Assembly: GCA_000415505.1 (NCBI GenBank)
Contig: KE354191.1
Span: 1-45,272 of the forward strand
DNA length: 45,272 nt
Source: Streptomyces afghaniensis 772
GTDB lineage: Bacteria; Actinomycetota; Actinomycetes; Streptomycetales; Streptomycetaceae
Reading direction: 5' to 3'
The notes under the pieces were generated by a model. That model saw nothing but the letters and a program-made list of their open reading frames with translations, did not search any database and was not told the origin of the DNA. The translations under genes and the position numbers were made by a program. Shown one piece after another: positions 1 through 8,379 of this stretch. Positions within the stretch are counted from its first letter, which is position 1, and every line of letters starts with the position of its first letter.

Positions 1-1000
1 CGGCCGGGGCGCCCGAGTGGGCCTCGGCACGGGCCAGCGCGGCCGAGGCCGACACCGGCACCCGTTCCGCGACCAGCATCCGGAACGGCGCGTCCAGCAG
101 ACCGCCGTAGAGGTCCCCGGCGACCGCACGGGCGTGGTCGGGCTCCCCGGCCAGCAGCATGCGCAGCACCGCCGTGCCGACCCGCTGCTCGGCAGCCTGG
201 AGGGACCGGGAGCGTTCCGTGGTCAGGGTCAGCAGCGCGATGGCCGAGTGGACGGCGTAGCGCTCGGCGGTGCCGAGGGCGGCGGCCGTGCCCACGGCGA
301 GGGCCGCCCGGGGACGCCGGCCCGTGCCGATGCTGTGCAGCTCGACCCGGTCCTCGTTCTCCGGCCCGCCGACCACCGAGGAGGCGGGCGCGGGCCGCTC
401 CCCCAGCCGCTGTACGTCGCCGGTGAGCCGCGCGGCCCGCCGCCCGGCCCACTCCGGCGCCGTGGCGACGACGGCGCCCGAGGCGTCGTACAGCGCGGCC
501 CAGCCGTCGACCTGCGAGGCCAGGGCGGCCAGCAGCCCCTCCGGCCCGCCCGTCTGCGCCTGCCGGGTCAGCTCCCGCTGGGCGGCGAACCCGGCCGTGA
601 CGGCCCGGTACTGGTCCGCGGCGATCGCGGCGGACACGGCCTTGCTTATGGCGAGGAACGGGGTGCGGCGCGGCACCTCCAGCAGCGGCAGGCCCTCCTC
701 CTCGGCCGCGTCGACGAGCGCCTTGGGGATCTCCTCGTAGTTGACGCCGACGGCGAAGCCGAGCCCGACCACGCCGGCCCCGGCCAGCCGCCGTACGTAG
801 CGGCGCATGGCCTCCGGGTCCTCGGCGTCCAGTTTGAGCGCCGTGACCAGCAGCAGTTCCCCGCCCTCCATGTACGGGACGGGGTCGGCGAGCTCGCTGA
901 CGTGCGCCCAGCGGACCGGCACGTCGAGGCGGTCTTCGCCCGCCCGCACGGTGAGTTTCAGCGCGGAGTGGTGGACGAGCGAGGCGAGCGTCGGGGGCAT
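1..1000 (-). CDS. PucR-family transcriptional regulator (3' end beyond window)
   Basis: The visible 333 residues read as the N-terminal PucR domain (about residues 5-125), with typical stretches such as VRWAHVSELADPVPYMEGGELLL and ALKLDAEDP abbreviated here to their first motif VRWAHVSEL, followed by a GGDEF-like middle domain (AALYDASGAVVATAPEWAG around 170). The C-terminal PucR helix-turn-helix lies outside the window, so DNA binding is inferred from the family. The ATG at 998-1000 is the first in-frame start that keeps the whole PucR domain. PucR proteins commonly regulate purine, GABA or polyamine catabolism. The gabT gene 2.5 kb away on the opposite strand is the obvious candidate target, but only by position. 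The gene is separated from the upstream ATPase gene by about 150 bases that presumably hold its promoter. Family assignment is secure and the target is not. Confidence 0.9.
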   Translation of the reverse strand, partial: MPPTLASLVHHSALKLTVRAGEDRLDVPVRWAHVSELADPVPYMEGGELLLVTALKLDAEDPEAMRRYVRRLAGAGVVGLGFAVGVNYEEIPKALVDAAEEEGLPLLEVPRRTPFLAISKAVSAAIAADQYRAVTAGFAAQRELTRQAQTGGPEGLLAALASQVDGWAALYDASGAVVATAPEWAGRRAARLTGDVQRLGERPAPASSVVGGPENEDRVELHSIGTGRRPRAALAVGTAAALGTAERYAVHSAIALLTLTTERSRSLQAAEQRVGTAVLRMLLAGEPDHARAVAGDLYGGLLDAPFRMLVAERVPVSASAALARAEAHSGAPA

Positions 1001-1152
1001 GAGGCCTTCAGGTCTGCGTCAGGGCTGTGTGATCTTTGTGCTTTTTTGGCCGTCACGTATGAACGACCTGTGACGATTCTGCCTCACCGTACGGTCCCCG
1101 CGTACCCCGCACCGTCCGGAAGACGTCAGCCCTGCCTGCTCCGGAAGCCCGG

Positions 1153-3342
1153 TCAGCCCCGGAGATCCACGAGCAGCGGCGGCGCGTGCTCGCCCTTCAC
1201 ATCGGTCAGCGACAGCACCGCGTGCCCGGCCGGCACCCCGTGGGCCAGCTCGGAGGCTGACCAGCGCTCCCGTTCGACCTGGCGCACGGTCACCGCCCGC
1301 GCGGTCGGGGCCTTGCCGGTGATCACCCGGCGCAGCATGTGCGCGGCCTTGCCCGCGGGCGTCTCCGCGATGATCTGCCGGTCGGTGACGTCCCGGGCCT
1401 CGGTCCACTCCTTGCCCCACACCTCGGCGAAGTCCTGCCCGTCCCACGGGGTGAGCCCCGACAGCGCCATCCGGCAGCCGGTGGCGCCCAGCAGGGGCCC
1501 GCGCAGAGGCCGGGGCACGTCGTCCAGCGTCCGCAGGGTCAGCACGACCCCGGCGTTGCCGGAGCGCAGCCGCTGGATGCCGCGCACGGCCTCGGGCGTC
1601 ACCACGCCGGTCGCGTCGTCGAGCAGCAGACAGGCGAACAGCGACCGGTCCTCGCGTACGGCGACACTCGCCGTGAACTGCGCGAGCACCAGCCGCGCCA
1701 GCATCCGGGAGGCGTCGGCGTGCCCGCGCTCGGGCAGGTCGATCCGCACGCGTACCGGATGGTCGAGGGCCTTGAGGGTGAAGGGCCGAGTGGTCCCCGA
1801 GGTGTCGAAGAAGGAGGCGAACGCGGGCCGATCGAGCAACGCGACCCGGTCCGCGAGCACCCCGCCGACATCACCCGGCTGCCCCAGCTGCCGCTCCCGG
1901 GCATCCAGTTCCCGCAGCAGCGACTCCTGCCCGGCGTCCTGCAGCCCCTGCCGCAGCGCGGCCAGCGGCCCCGGCGCCCCGTCCAGCAGCTGCCGCAGCT
2001 CCGGCACGGACGGGAAACGCCCGTGCACGGCCCGGAACGGCCCCAGCAACTGCGCGAGGACGGTCGTGGAACGCCGGCTGTCACTCCCCGGATGCGGATC
2101 GGCGAGGTCCCCCACCAGTGCCTCGGCGAGCACGGCCGCGGCCTCGTCCGGGTCGCCGGTCCCTCCGTACAGATCCAGGTCGTACTCGGACTCCTGGTTC
2201 CCGATCCGCACGACGACGTCATACGCGTCGGCCGGCCCGAGCCCGGCCCCCGCCGCCCCGACCACGACGACAGCGGCCCGCCCGGCGAGAGCATGCAGAC
2301 ACAACGACTCGGCGAGCGGCCGCACGACGGTACCGGTCTTGCCGGAGCCGGCGGGGCCGACGGCGAGCAGCGAGGTACCGAGCAGCTCGGGGCCGAGAGC
2401 AAGGCCGGTGCCGCGGTAGGCGTACGGATTACGCGGGTCGTCGGCACTGGTGCCCAGCCGCACCTGCCCGGTGAGCAGATCATGCCGGGCCAGCCGGGTG
2501 GGCAGGTCGCGGGCGCCGGAGGGATGCAGGCAGGCGGCCGCGCCGTCCTGGAGCACGGCGCCGCTGAAGGCGGCCAGACTGTGCCGGCCGCTGCGGACGC
2601 CCTGCCAGGCACGGGCGATCCGGGCATGGTCGACGTCCAGCATGACCCCGGCCCGCGCATCGGCGGCAAGCCGCTCAGCGACGTCGACGGCTCCGGCGGC
2701 GCGCAGCTCCTTCCACTGGGCCGGATCGTCCTGGTCGGCCGGCTGCGCCTCCTGGGACTCCGGCCGGCGGAATCGGGGGGCGACGAAGCGTCGCCACACC
2801 TCGCTCCAGCGGCCGAGCCGGGCCACGCCGACCATGATCGCCAGGGCGACGAGCAGCTCGTACCCCTGGTACACCACGAACGTGCCGGTCTCGCCGATGT
2901 CGCTGTCGGCGCCGCGCCAGGCGTCGGGAACGATCAGGTCGAACGGCACCCACCACCAGTTGCCGAGGTAGCCGTTCTGGAGCAGCGACCAGATCAGCCA
3001 GCCCACCAGGAAGGCGATCAGCGCCCCGCTCACCAGCTGCCGCGTGGGGATCTCCTCGGGCTCCTCCGCGGGCCGCGGCCGATGTCCGAACCGCCACACG
3101 CCGGGCGGCGCCTCGGGCCGAGGCGTACGCAGCCAGGTCAGAAACGAGGACCCGTCCGGCATCGGAGGCACCCCGGGCGCCCGGGTCGGCCGGGGTGGGA
3201 CGGTGAACCCGTTCGGCGGCGCCGCGGGCATCTCCGGCGGCCCCGCCGGACGCGGCACCGGGTTCGCATGCGTACCCCGCGCCTCCTGCGTCCCGTCGCT
3301 GTCCATCGCCTTTGCCCCCTGACCAGCCGCTGCGTCCACCAT
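1153..3342 (-). CDS. Membrane-anchored P-loop ATPase, VirD4/TraD-like
   Basis: This 729-residue protein has a Pro-rich N-terminus (1-100), two predicted membrane segments (about 103-121 and 158-175) and a cytoplasmic ATPase domain. The Walker A motif GPAGSGKT is at 329-336 and a Walker B-like hydrophobic stretch ending in LLLDDAT lies near residue 570. The order TM-TM-soluble P-loop domain is that of type IV coupling proteins and FtsK/TraD-type ATPases. In Streptomyces such chromosomal proteins are usually annotated only as ATP/GTP-binding or type IV secretory proteins. No relaxase, Tra or Esx-like gene lies next to it, so a DNA or protein transport role is inference. GTG and ATG codons near 3306-3342 make the exact start uncertain. 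The longest form starts at 3342. The gene is divergent from gabT. Confidence 0.8.
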   Translation of the reverse strand: MVDAAAGQGAKAMDSDGTQEARGTHANPVPRPAGPPEMPAAPPNGFTVPPRPTRAPGVPPMPDGSSFLTWLRTPRPEAPPGVWRFGHRPRPAEEPEEIPTRQLVSGALIAFLVGWLIWSLLQNGYLGNWWWVPFDLIVPDAWRGADSDIGETGTFVVYQGYELLVALAIMVGVARLGRWSEVWRRFVAPRFRRPESQEAQPADQDDPAQWKELRAAGAVDVAERLAADARAGVMLDVDHARIARAWQGVRSGRHSLAAFSGAVLQDGAAACLHPSGARDLPTRLARHDLLTGQVRLGTSADDPRNPYAYRGTGLALGPELLGTSLLAVGPAGSGKTGTVVRPLAESLCLHALAGRAAVVVVGAAGAGLGPADAYDVVVRIGNQESEYDLDLYGGTGDPDEAAAVLAEALVGDLADPHPGSDSRRSTTVLAQLLGPFRAVHGRFPSVPELRQLLDGAPGPLAALRQGLQDAGQESLLRELDARERQLGQPGDVGGVLADRVALLDRPAFASFFDTSGTTRPFTLKALDHPVRVRIDLPERGHADASRMLARLVLAQFTASVAVREDRSLFACLLLDDATGVVTPEAVRGIQRLRSGNAGVVLTLRTLDDVPRPLRGPLLGATGCRMALSGLTPWDGQDFAEVWGKEWTEARDVTDRQIIAETPAGKAAHMLRRVITGKAPTARAVTVRQVERERWSASELAHGVPAGHAVLSLTDVKGEHAPPLLVDLRG

Positions 3343-3559
3343 CAGCGAGCCAATCTAACGCCCTCCCCTGGGGAGTTCACCGCTTACACGGCCGGGTCGT
3401 GGGCAGCAGCCCCACGAGACCGCCATGTCCACCCCGGACAAGCCGCCCTGCCGACAACGCCCACATGGAGCATGCCCACCCCCCTCCCCCCGCCCTAGCC
3501 TGCGAGAAAAGAAGCGAAGTGGCTGTACACATTCGTCCGCACCACCCCAGGAGCCCCGC

Positions 3560-4894
3560 ATGACCGCACTTCCGCAGGAGCGTCGCGTCGTCACCGCCAT
3601 TCCCGGACCGAAGTCGCAGGCGTTGCAGGCCCGCCGTACCGCCGCGGTCGCGCAGGGTGTGGGGTCCGTGCTGCCCGTGTTCACCGCGCGGGCCGGTGGC
3701 GGGATCATCGAGGACGTCGACGGCAACCGGCTGATCGACTTCGGGTCGGGCATCGCCGTGACCTCCGTCGGCGCCTCCGCCGAGGCCGTGGTGCGACGGG
3801 CGTCCGCGCAGCTCGCCGACTTCACCCACACCTGTTTCATGGTCACGCCGTACGAGGGGTACGTCGAGGTCGCCGAGGCGCTCGCCGAGCTGACCCCGGG
3901 TGACCACGCCAAGAAGAGCGCGCTGTTCAACTCCGGCGCCGAGGCCGTCGAGAACGCCGTGAAGATCGCGCGGTCGTACACGAAGCGGCAGGCCGTCGTG
4001 GTGTTCGACCACGGTTACCACGGCCGGACCAACCTGACTATGGCGCTGACGTCCAAGAACATGCCGTACAAGCACGGCTTCGGGCCGTTCGCGCCCGAGG
4101 TGTACCGCGTGCCCGTGGCGTACGGCTACCGCTGGCCGACCGGTCCCGAGAACGCCGGTCCCGAGGCCGCCGCGCAGGCCATCGACCAGATCAGCAAGCA
4201 GGTCGGCGCGGAGAACGTCGCCGCGGTCATCATCGAGCCGGTGCTCGGCGAGGGCGGTTTCATCGAGCCGGCCAAGGGCTTCCTGCCGGCGATCCGCAAG
4301 TTCGCCTCCGACCACGGCATCGTCTTCGTCGCCGACGAGATCCAGTCCGGCTTCTGCCGTACGGGGCAGTGGTTCGCGTGCGAGGACGAGGGTGTCGTCC
4401 CGGACCTGATCACCACCGCCAAGGGCATCGCCGGCGGTCTGCCGCTCGCCGCCGTGACCGGGCGCGCCGAGATCATGGACGCCGCGCACGCCGGGGGTCT
4501 GGGCGGCACCTACGGCGGCAACCCGGTCGCCTGCGCGGGCGCCCTCGGCTCGATCGAGACGATGAAGGAGCTCGACCTCAACGCCAGGGCGAAGAACATC
4601 GAGGCGATCATGAAGGCCCGGCTCACCGCCATGGCCGAGAAGTTCGACGTCATCGGCGACGTCCGCGGCCGCGGCGCGATGATCGCCATCGAGCTCGTCA
4701 AGGACCGTGCCACCAAGGAGCCGAACCCGGAGGCGACCGCCGCGCTCGCCAAGGCGTGCCACGCCGAGGGCCTGCTGGTCCTGACCTGTGGCACCTACGG
4801 CAACGTGCTCCGCTTCCTGCCCCCGCTGGTGATCGGCGAGGACCTGCTGAACGAGGGCCTCGACATCATCGAGCAGGCCTTCTCCCGCATCTGA
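3560..4894 (+). CDS. gabT: 4-aminobutyrate aminotransferase (GabT)
   Basis: Class III PLP-dependent aminotransferase of 444 residues, the usual length for GabT. It would transfer the amino group of GABA to 2-oxoglutarate, giving succinate semialdehyde and glutamate in the cytoplasm. Visible family features are the FNSGAEAVENAVKIAR cofactor-phosphate loop, FDHGYHGRTN, the VADEIQSG motif with the PLP-contacting Asp, and TTAKGIAGG with the Schiff-base lysine at about K288. The ATG at 3560 follows CAGGAG with a 6-base spacer. An in-frame upstream extension to 3425 lacks family similarity. It stands alone between a divergent ATPase gene and a terminator. With the polyamine oxidation genes further along it would complete putrescine degradation through GABA. 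GabT is more likely than ornithine or putrescine aminotransferase because of the overall sequence match. Confidence 0.93.
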   Translation: MTALPQERRVVTAIPGPKSQALQARRTAAVAQGVGSVLPVFTARAGGGIIEDVDGNRLIDFGSGIAVTSVGASAEAVVRRASAQLADFTHTCFMVTPYEGYVEVAEALAELTPGDHAKKSALFNSGAEAVENAVKIARSYTKRQAVVVFDHGYHGRTNLTMALTSKNMPYKHGFGPFAPEVYRVPVAYGYRWPTGPENAGPEAAAQAIDQISKQVGAENVAAVIIEPVLGEGGFIEPAKGFLPAIRKFASDHGIVFVADEIQSGFCRTGQWFACEDEGVVPDLITTAKGIAGGLPLAAVTGRAEIMDAAHAGGLGGTYGGNPVACAGALGSIETMKELDLNARAKNIEAIMKARLTAMAEKFDVIGDVRGRGAMIAIELVKDRATKEPNPEATAALAKACHAEGLLVLTCGTYGNVLRFLPPLVIGEDLLNEGLDIIEQAFSRI

Positions 4895-4936
4895 ACCGCC
4901 GTCGCGCGCATCTGAGCCCCCGTCCGGGCAGGTGAG

Positions 4937-4962
4937 CCGCCCCGGTTCCGCTACCGGGGCGG
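4937..4962 (+). terminator. Terminator hairpin after gabT
   Basis: Perfect 9-bp stem CCGCCCCGG / CCGGGGCGG with an 8-base loop, 42 bases after the gabT stop. There is no T-run, which is normal for Streptomyces terminators. Confidence 0.75.
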
Positions 4963-5234
4963 TGAGCGGCAGAGCGTGTGAAGAAGGTGTGCGAGGTGGA
5001 TGACAGGGGGCCCTACGGCCTGTCCTGCGCCCTGCCCCTGTCGTAGGTTCTACCCAGATGAGAGATACACCCCGCCCACAGGGGACTGTGGGTGACATCA
5101 GGCCGGGGCCTCCCCAGCTTCGACCTGGTCGTGCCCTCGCGCACACAACCGGAGCCTGAGGCTCTGGATCTCCTCACCGATCGGACAGTCGCCCGCCCCA
5201 AACCCCCCGGGGCGCGCGACGTTCCGGTCCGGAC
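4963..5234. other. Intergenic stretch with no confident gene
   Basis: The 400 bases between gabT and the next gene hold no ORF I trust. The plus-strand reading frame from 5092 has no recognisable family and runs on antisense to the acyltransferase gene. A 7-bp inverted repeat CCCACAG/CTGTGGG with a 4-base loop sits at 5075-5092. It is centred in the gap and could be a regulatory site or a minor RNA hairpin. No promoter consensus stands out. Confidence 0.4.
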
Positions 5235-5271
5235 GGCCGCCCCGGAACTACCCCCCTGTTCCGGGGCGGCC
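5235..5271 (-). terminator. Strong terminator hairpin
   Basis: Perfect 14-bp stem (GGCCGCCCCGGAAC pairing with GTTCCGGGGCGGCC) around a 9-base loop. It lies 30 bases past the stop of the minus-strand acyltransferase fusion gene. It is symmetric enough to work in both directions. Confidence 0.85.
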
Positions 5272-5300
5272 GACCTCCATTTCCGGGTCGTGAGCCGGGT

Positions 5301-7031
5301 TCATGCCATTCCTTCGGCGGGCCGTGCCGGTTCCGGCCGGTGGATCCCGCGCGGGCGGTATCCCAGGACGTCCGCGAGCCCGACGAGATCCGCGAGCAGC
5401 CAGACGATGGCGAGCCACATCTCCGTGCCCTGGAGGCCGGGTTCACGGCCCGGGCCGGTGCCGTCGGGAGTCGGGCCGAAGGGGAAGCCCCGGCCCGGGT
5501 GCCAGCGGCGCAGCGCGGCGGTGAGCTGGGCCGACGCCCAGGAACGGGCCTCCTCGCCGCGGTGGGTGGTCTGCCGGGCGCAGAGCCACAAGGGGTGGAT
5601 CACGTCCAGGACGTTGCAGGCGTTCTCCCGGCCGGGTGAGAAGTGGCGGGGGTCGCGCGCGTGGTCGAGGACCGTGTCGATCACGCGCTCCGCGTACGGC
5701 ACGGGCAGACCGAACTGAGCGAAGGAGCCGCGGGTGAGCCGGTAGTAGCCGTTGACCATCTGGAGGCGTCCGGACTCGGAGGTCGGCGAGCCCCACATGC
5801 CCGTCCAGGGATCGGCGTGGGTGTGCAGCCAGCCGAACAGCGCCTCCAGCGCCCCGGGCGCGGCGGCCTCCGTGCCGAGGCGCAGGTTCCAGTGCGCTGC
5901 GGTGGCCCAGGAGTCGACCCACGCTCCGGCGTGCCAGGCACGGTCGGGCCAGGGCAGCTCGGCCAGGTGCCCGACCAGTTGCTCCGGCGTGGTGGCGCGC
6001 ACCGTGTGGACCGGGTGCGCGAGGGAACTGCCGAGCACATCCAGCGCGTAGCCCACGCACAGCACGTGATACGCAGAGGCCCCGTCCTCCGGCAGCCCGG
6101 CCGGGCCGGGCACCGGCGGTGCCGCGGCGAACTCGGGGACCAGTCCGGTGACGGGGTCCTGGAGCGCACGCAGCCGGGCCGCGTGCTCGGCGGCGGGCAG
6201 CTGGGGCGGCGCTTGACCGAGCAGCAGCGCGGCGATCTCGACGGCGTCGCAGTGCGCCCGCACGGTCGGCTCGGCACCGGGTCGGTCGACGTACCGGCCG
6301 GTGCCGGGCTGCCAGCAGCGGTCGAGCAGATCGGCGGCCTGCGCGCGGGCGGAGTTGGCGAACTCGGACAGTTCAGGCGCCACACCACCCGACACGGCGC
6401 CACCCGACACTCCCTTGCGCCGACCCGCCTCCCGCGGCTCCCGGCGGTCGCGGATCCGGCGGGCCGGATTACCGGCTGCCACCGTCCACGCCGGCAGGTC
6501 CTTGGTGACGACCGCGCCGGCACCGATGACGCAGTGATCGCCGATGGTGACACCGTCCACGACGACCACGTGGGAGCCGATCCACACGTCGTCGCCGACC
6601 GTGATCCCGGCGCTGGTGACGGGCTGCTGATGGACCGGCAGGTCGGGCGAGGTCCCGTGGTTGAAGGCGAGCAGCGAGCTGTGGGCGCCGATGCGCACCC
6701 CGTTCCCGAGGGTCACGGTGCCGCGCACCACGGTGAAGGGATTGATCGTGCAGTCGGCGCCGGTGCGTATGTCGCCGGTGACGTAGGCGTGGGCCGCGAT
6801 GTACGACCGGTCGCCCAGGGACAGATGCTCCGGGTACACGGCAGCCGTCTCCGCGACGAAACAGCCCTCACCGAGCCGTACGGACGCCGCCCCCGCTCCC
6901 GCCTCCGCTCCCCCGAGCAGCCGCTTCTGGCGCTGCTCCTGTGCCGCGCGCTGCCGCCCCGACGCCTGCTCGGCGTAGAGCCACGGACAGTGGTCGAAGA
7001 GGCCGTCGTCGCCGCTGTCGGGCTGGTTCAC
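5301..7031 (-). CDS. Hexapeptide-repeat acyltransferase fused to a helical domain
   Basis: The protein has 576 residues and two parts. Residues about 50-195 form a left-handed beta-helix acyltransferase of the CatB/maltose O-acetyltransferase type. It has repeated hexapeptides (IGAHSS, VGDDVW, IGDHCVIGAGAVV), an AFNHG segment whose H125 is placed like the catalytic histidine, and the closing AGNPARRI motif. Residues about 220-560 are an unrelated domain rich in Trp, His and Ala (WVDSWATAAHWN, WTGMWGSP, MVNGYYRLTRGSF), resembling the alpha/alpha-toroid folds of glycoside hydrolases or terpene cyclases. I cannot name it more closely. The acyl donor and acceptor are unknown. A sugar or polysaccharide is plausible because both folds occur in carbohydrate enzymes. 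It is divergent from the PAP2 gene, with about 60 bases between starts. Confidence 0.75.
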   Translation of the reverse strand: MNQPDSGDDGLFDHCPWLYAEQASGRQRAAQEQRQKRLLGGAEAGAGAASVRLGEGCFVAETAAVYPEHLSLGDRSYIAAHAYVTGDIRTGADCTINPFTVVRGTVTLGNGVRIGAHSSLLAFNHGTSPDLPVHQQPVTSAGITVGDDVWIGSHVVVVDGVTIGDHCVIGAGAVVTKDLPAWTVAAGNPARRIRDRREPREAGRRKGVSGGAVSGGVAPELSEFANSARAQAADLLDRCWQPGTGRYVDRPGAEPTVRAHCDAVEIAALLLGQAPPQLPAAEHAARLRALQDPVTGLVPEFAAAPPVPGPAGLPEDGASAYHVLCVGYALDVLGSSLAHPVHTVRATTPEQLVGHLAELPWPDRAWHAGAWVDSWATAAHWNLRLGTEAAAPGALEALFGWLHTHADPWTGMWGSPTSESGRLQMVNGYYRLTRGSFAQFGLPVPYAERVIDTVLDHARDPRHFSPGRENACNVLDVIHPLWLCARQTTHRGEEARSWASAQLTAALRRWHPGRGFPFGPTPDGTGPGREPGLQGTEMWLAIVWLLADLVGLADVLGYRPRGIHRPEPARPAEGMA

Positions 7032-7094
7032 GTGATCCTCCGCTGGGTCGGGGGGTGGACAGTGGCTGCCTGTGCCCGTGTCAAGCTAAGTCCC

Positions 7095-7769
7095 ATGCCG
7101 ATCTCCGGGAACCAGGATCTCGACGAGCCCGCCACCGCCCAGCGTCCACGCTTCCCGGCCCTCCTGCTCGGCATCCCCGCGCTCCTCTTCGCCCTGATCA
7201 CCTGGCAGGTCGTCGCGGACGGTCCGCTCGTCCGCCTCGACGAGCGCGTCAGCCGCGCCCTCGTCCACCCGGGCGGTCTCTCCGAGTCCCTCTCCGACCT
7301 GGGCAACCTCCAGGTCGCGCTCCCGGTCCTCGCCGTGGCCCTCGGATACGTCGCTCTACGGACCCGCGGTACGGACCGCTGGTGGCTGCCCGTCATCGCC
7401 GCGGCCCTCGCCATGGCGCTGGTTCCGGCCCTGATCGTCCCGCTCAAGGAACTCACGGACCGCCCGGGCACCCCGGCCGTGCCGCCCGCCACCGGCTACT
7501 ACCCCTCGGGCCACACCGCCACGGCCGCCATCGCCTACGGCAGCGCGACCCTGCTCCTGCTCCCCCGGCTGCGCACACCCTGCGCCCGCCACGCTCTCGT
7601 CACCGCCTGCGTCGTCCTCGTACTGGGCACGAGCTACGGCCTGGTCCGCCATGGCTACCACTGGCCACTGGACGTGGTGGCCAGCTGGTGTCTGTGCGCG
7701 GTGCTGCTGTCGTCGCTGTGGCTGTTCCTCAGACGGAGGACACCACCGGAGCAGCCCGGTAGGCCCTAA
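7095..7769 (+). CDS. PAP2-family membrane phosphatase
   Basis: The protein has 224 residues and about six membrane segments. It carries the three PAP2 motifs: KELTDRP at 118-124, the PSGH motif at 137-140, and the final motif with R185, H189 and D193 in LVRHGYHWPLD. Enzymes of this type remove phosphate from lipid phosphates such as phosphatidate or undecaprenyl pyrophosphate, with the active site on the outer face of the membrane. The substrate cannot be read from sequence. The ATG at 7095 has no obvious ribosome binding site, but a CAAGCT hexamer lies 7 bases upstream, so a leaderless transcript is possible. Its stop overlaps the convergent downstream gene by four bases. Confidence 0.9.
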   Translation: MPISGNQDLDEPATAQRPRFPALLLGIPALLFALITWQVVADGPLVRLDERVSRALVHPGGLSESLSDLGNLQVALPVLAVALGYVALRTRGTDRWWLPVIAAALAMALVPALIVPLKELTDRPGTPAVPPATGYYPSGHTATAAIAYGSATLLLLPRLRTPCARHALVTACVVLVLGTSYGLVRHGYHWPLDVVASWCLCAVLLSSLWLFLRRRTPPEQPGRP

Positions 7770-8221
7770 TCCTCGTCGCCCGTGGCCTGCCCCGCCGCCG
7801 CCTCGTGCATCGCCAGTTCCAGCAGGGCCGGGTCCGTCAGGGTGCCCGAGCCGTCCGGGGGGACGAGCCAGCGGACGCCGCCGGGTGAGGAACGGCCCGG
7901 GTACGGCACGACGATCCAGGTGCCGGGGCCGGCCGTGCGGATGCCCGTGCCGAGCCAGCGGGCCGCGGTGCCCGGCGGCACGAAGAACCCCATGCGCGCG
8001 TCGCCGAAGTCGACGAGCACGGGGCCCGGCTGGTCGAGCACGCGGGTGAGCACGTCGAGCGTGGCGTAGCCGAGCTCGGCGGGCAGGATGAGCACGTCCC
8101 ACGCGCTGCCGGCCGGCAGCAGCGCCACCCCGAGCGGGTTGCGCTCCCACTCCCGGCGGCAGGCCTCGGGATCGGGTGCGACGGATGCGAGCCACTCGAC
8201 CGCCGTCTTCGCACCGGTCAT
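7766..8221 (-). CDS. Small prim-pol-like protein of unknown function
   Basis: This 151-residue soluble protein has a strong start: AGAAGGAGGT lies 8 bases before the ATG at 8221. The segment GPGTWIVVPYPGR...GVRWLVPP and the earlier GSAWDVLILPAELG and FFVPPGTAA resemble the C-terminal half of Streptomyces proteins annotated as bifunctional DNA primase/polymerase N-terminal domain, as far as I remember them. The catalytic acidic pair of a working polymerase is not evident and the protein is shorter than that family, so it is probably a degenerate, non-enzymatic relative. It may be the last gene transcribed after the polyamine operon, although the 158-base gap suggests its own promoter. Confidence 0.7.
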   Translation of the reverse strand: MTGAKTAVEWLASVAPDPEACRREWERNPLGVALLPAGSAWDVLILPAELGYATLDVLTRVLDQPGPVLVDFGDARMGFFVPPGTAARWLGTGIRTAGPGTWIVVPYPGRSSPGGVRWLVPPDGSGTLTDPALLELAMHEAAAGQATGDED

Positions 8222-8379
8222 CAGGAAGACCTCCTTCTCTCGCGCATCTCTGCATCTCGTGAATCTCACGGAACGCGCAGGGCGTCCCGAGGGCGTCACG
8301 AGGGAGAGGGAGGTCTCCTTGCGGTCATTACGCGGGTTGTGGCCCCTCGTTGGAGTGAACCGTCTCACACCCCGCTGGT

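Noticed and set aside
17-2419. 800-residue plus-strand frame, and the overlapping one at 1339-3498
   Set aside because: Mirror images of the PucR and ATPase genes; composition is Arg/Pro/Ser-rich without domains.
5092-5718. Plus-strand frame starting in the gabT-acyltransferase gap
   Set aside because: Only its first 70 codons are intergenic and the rest is antisense to the acyltransferase fusion. No ribosome binding site or family similarity.
7028-7492. Minus-strand frame of 154 residues near the PAP2 gene
   Set aside because: Antisense to the PAP2 motifs, which are unambiguous on the plus strand.
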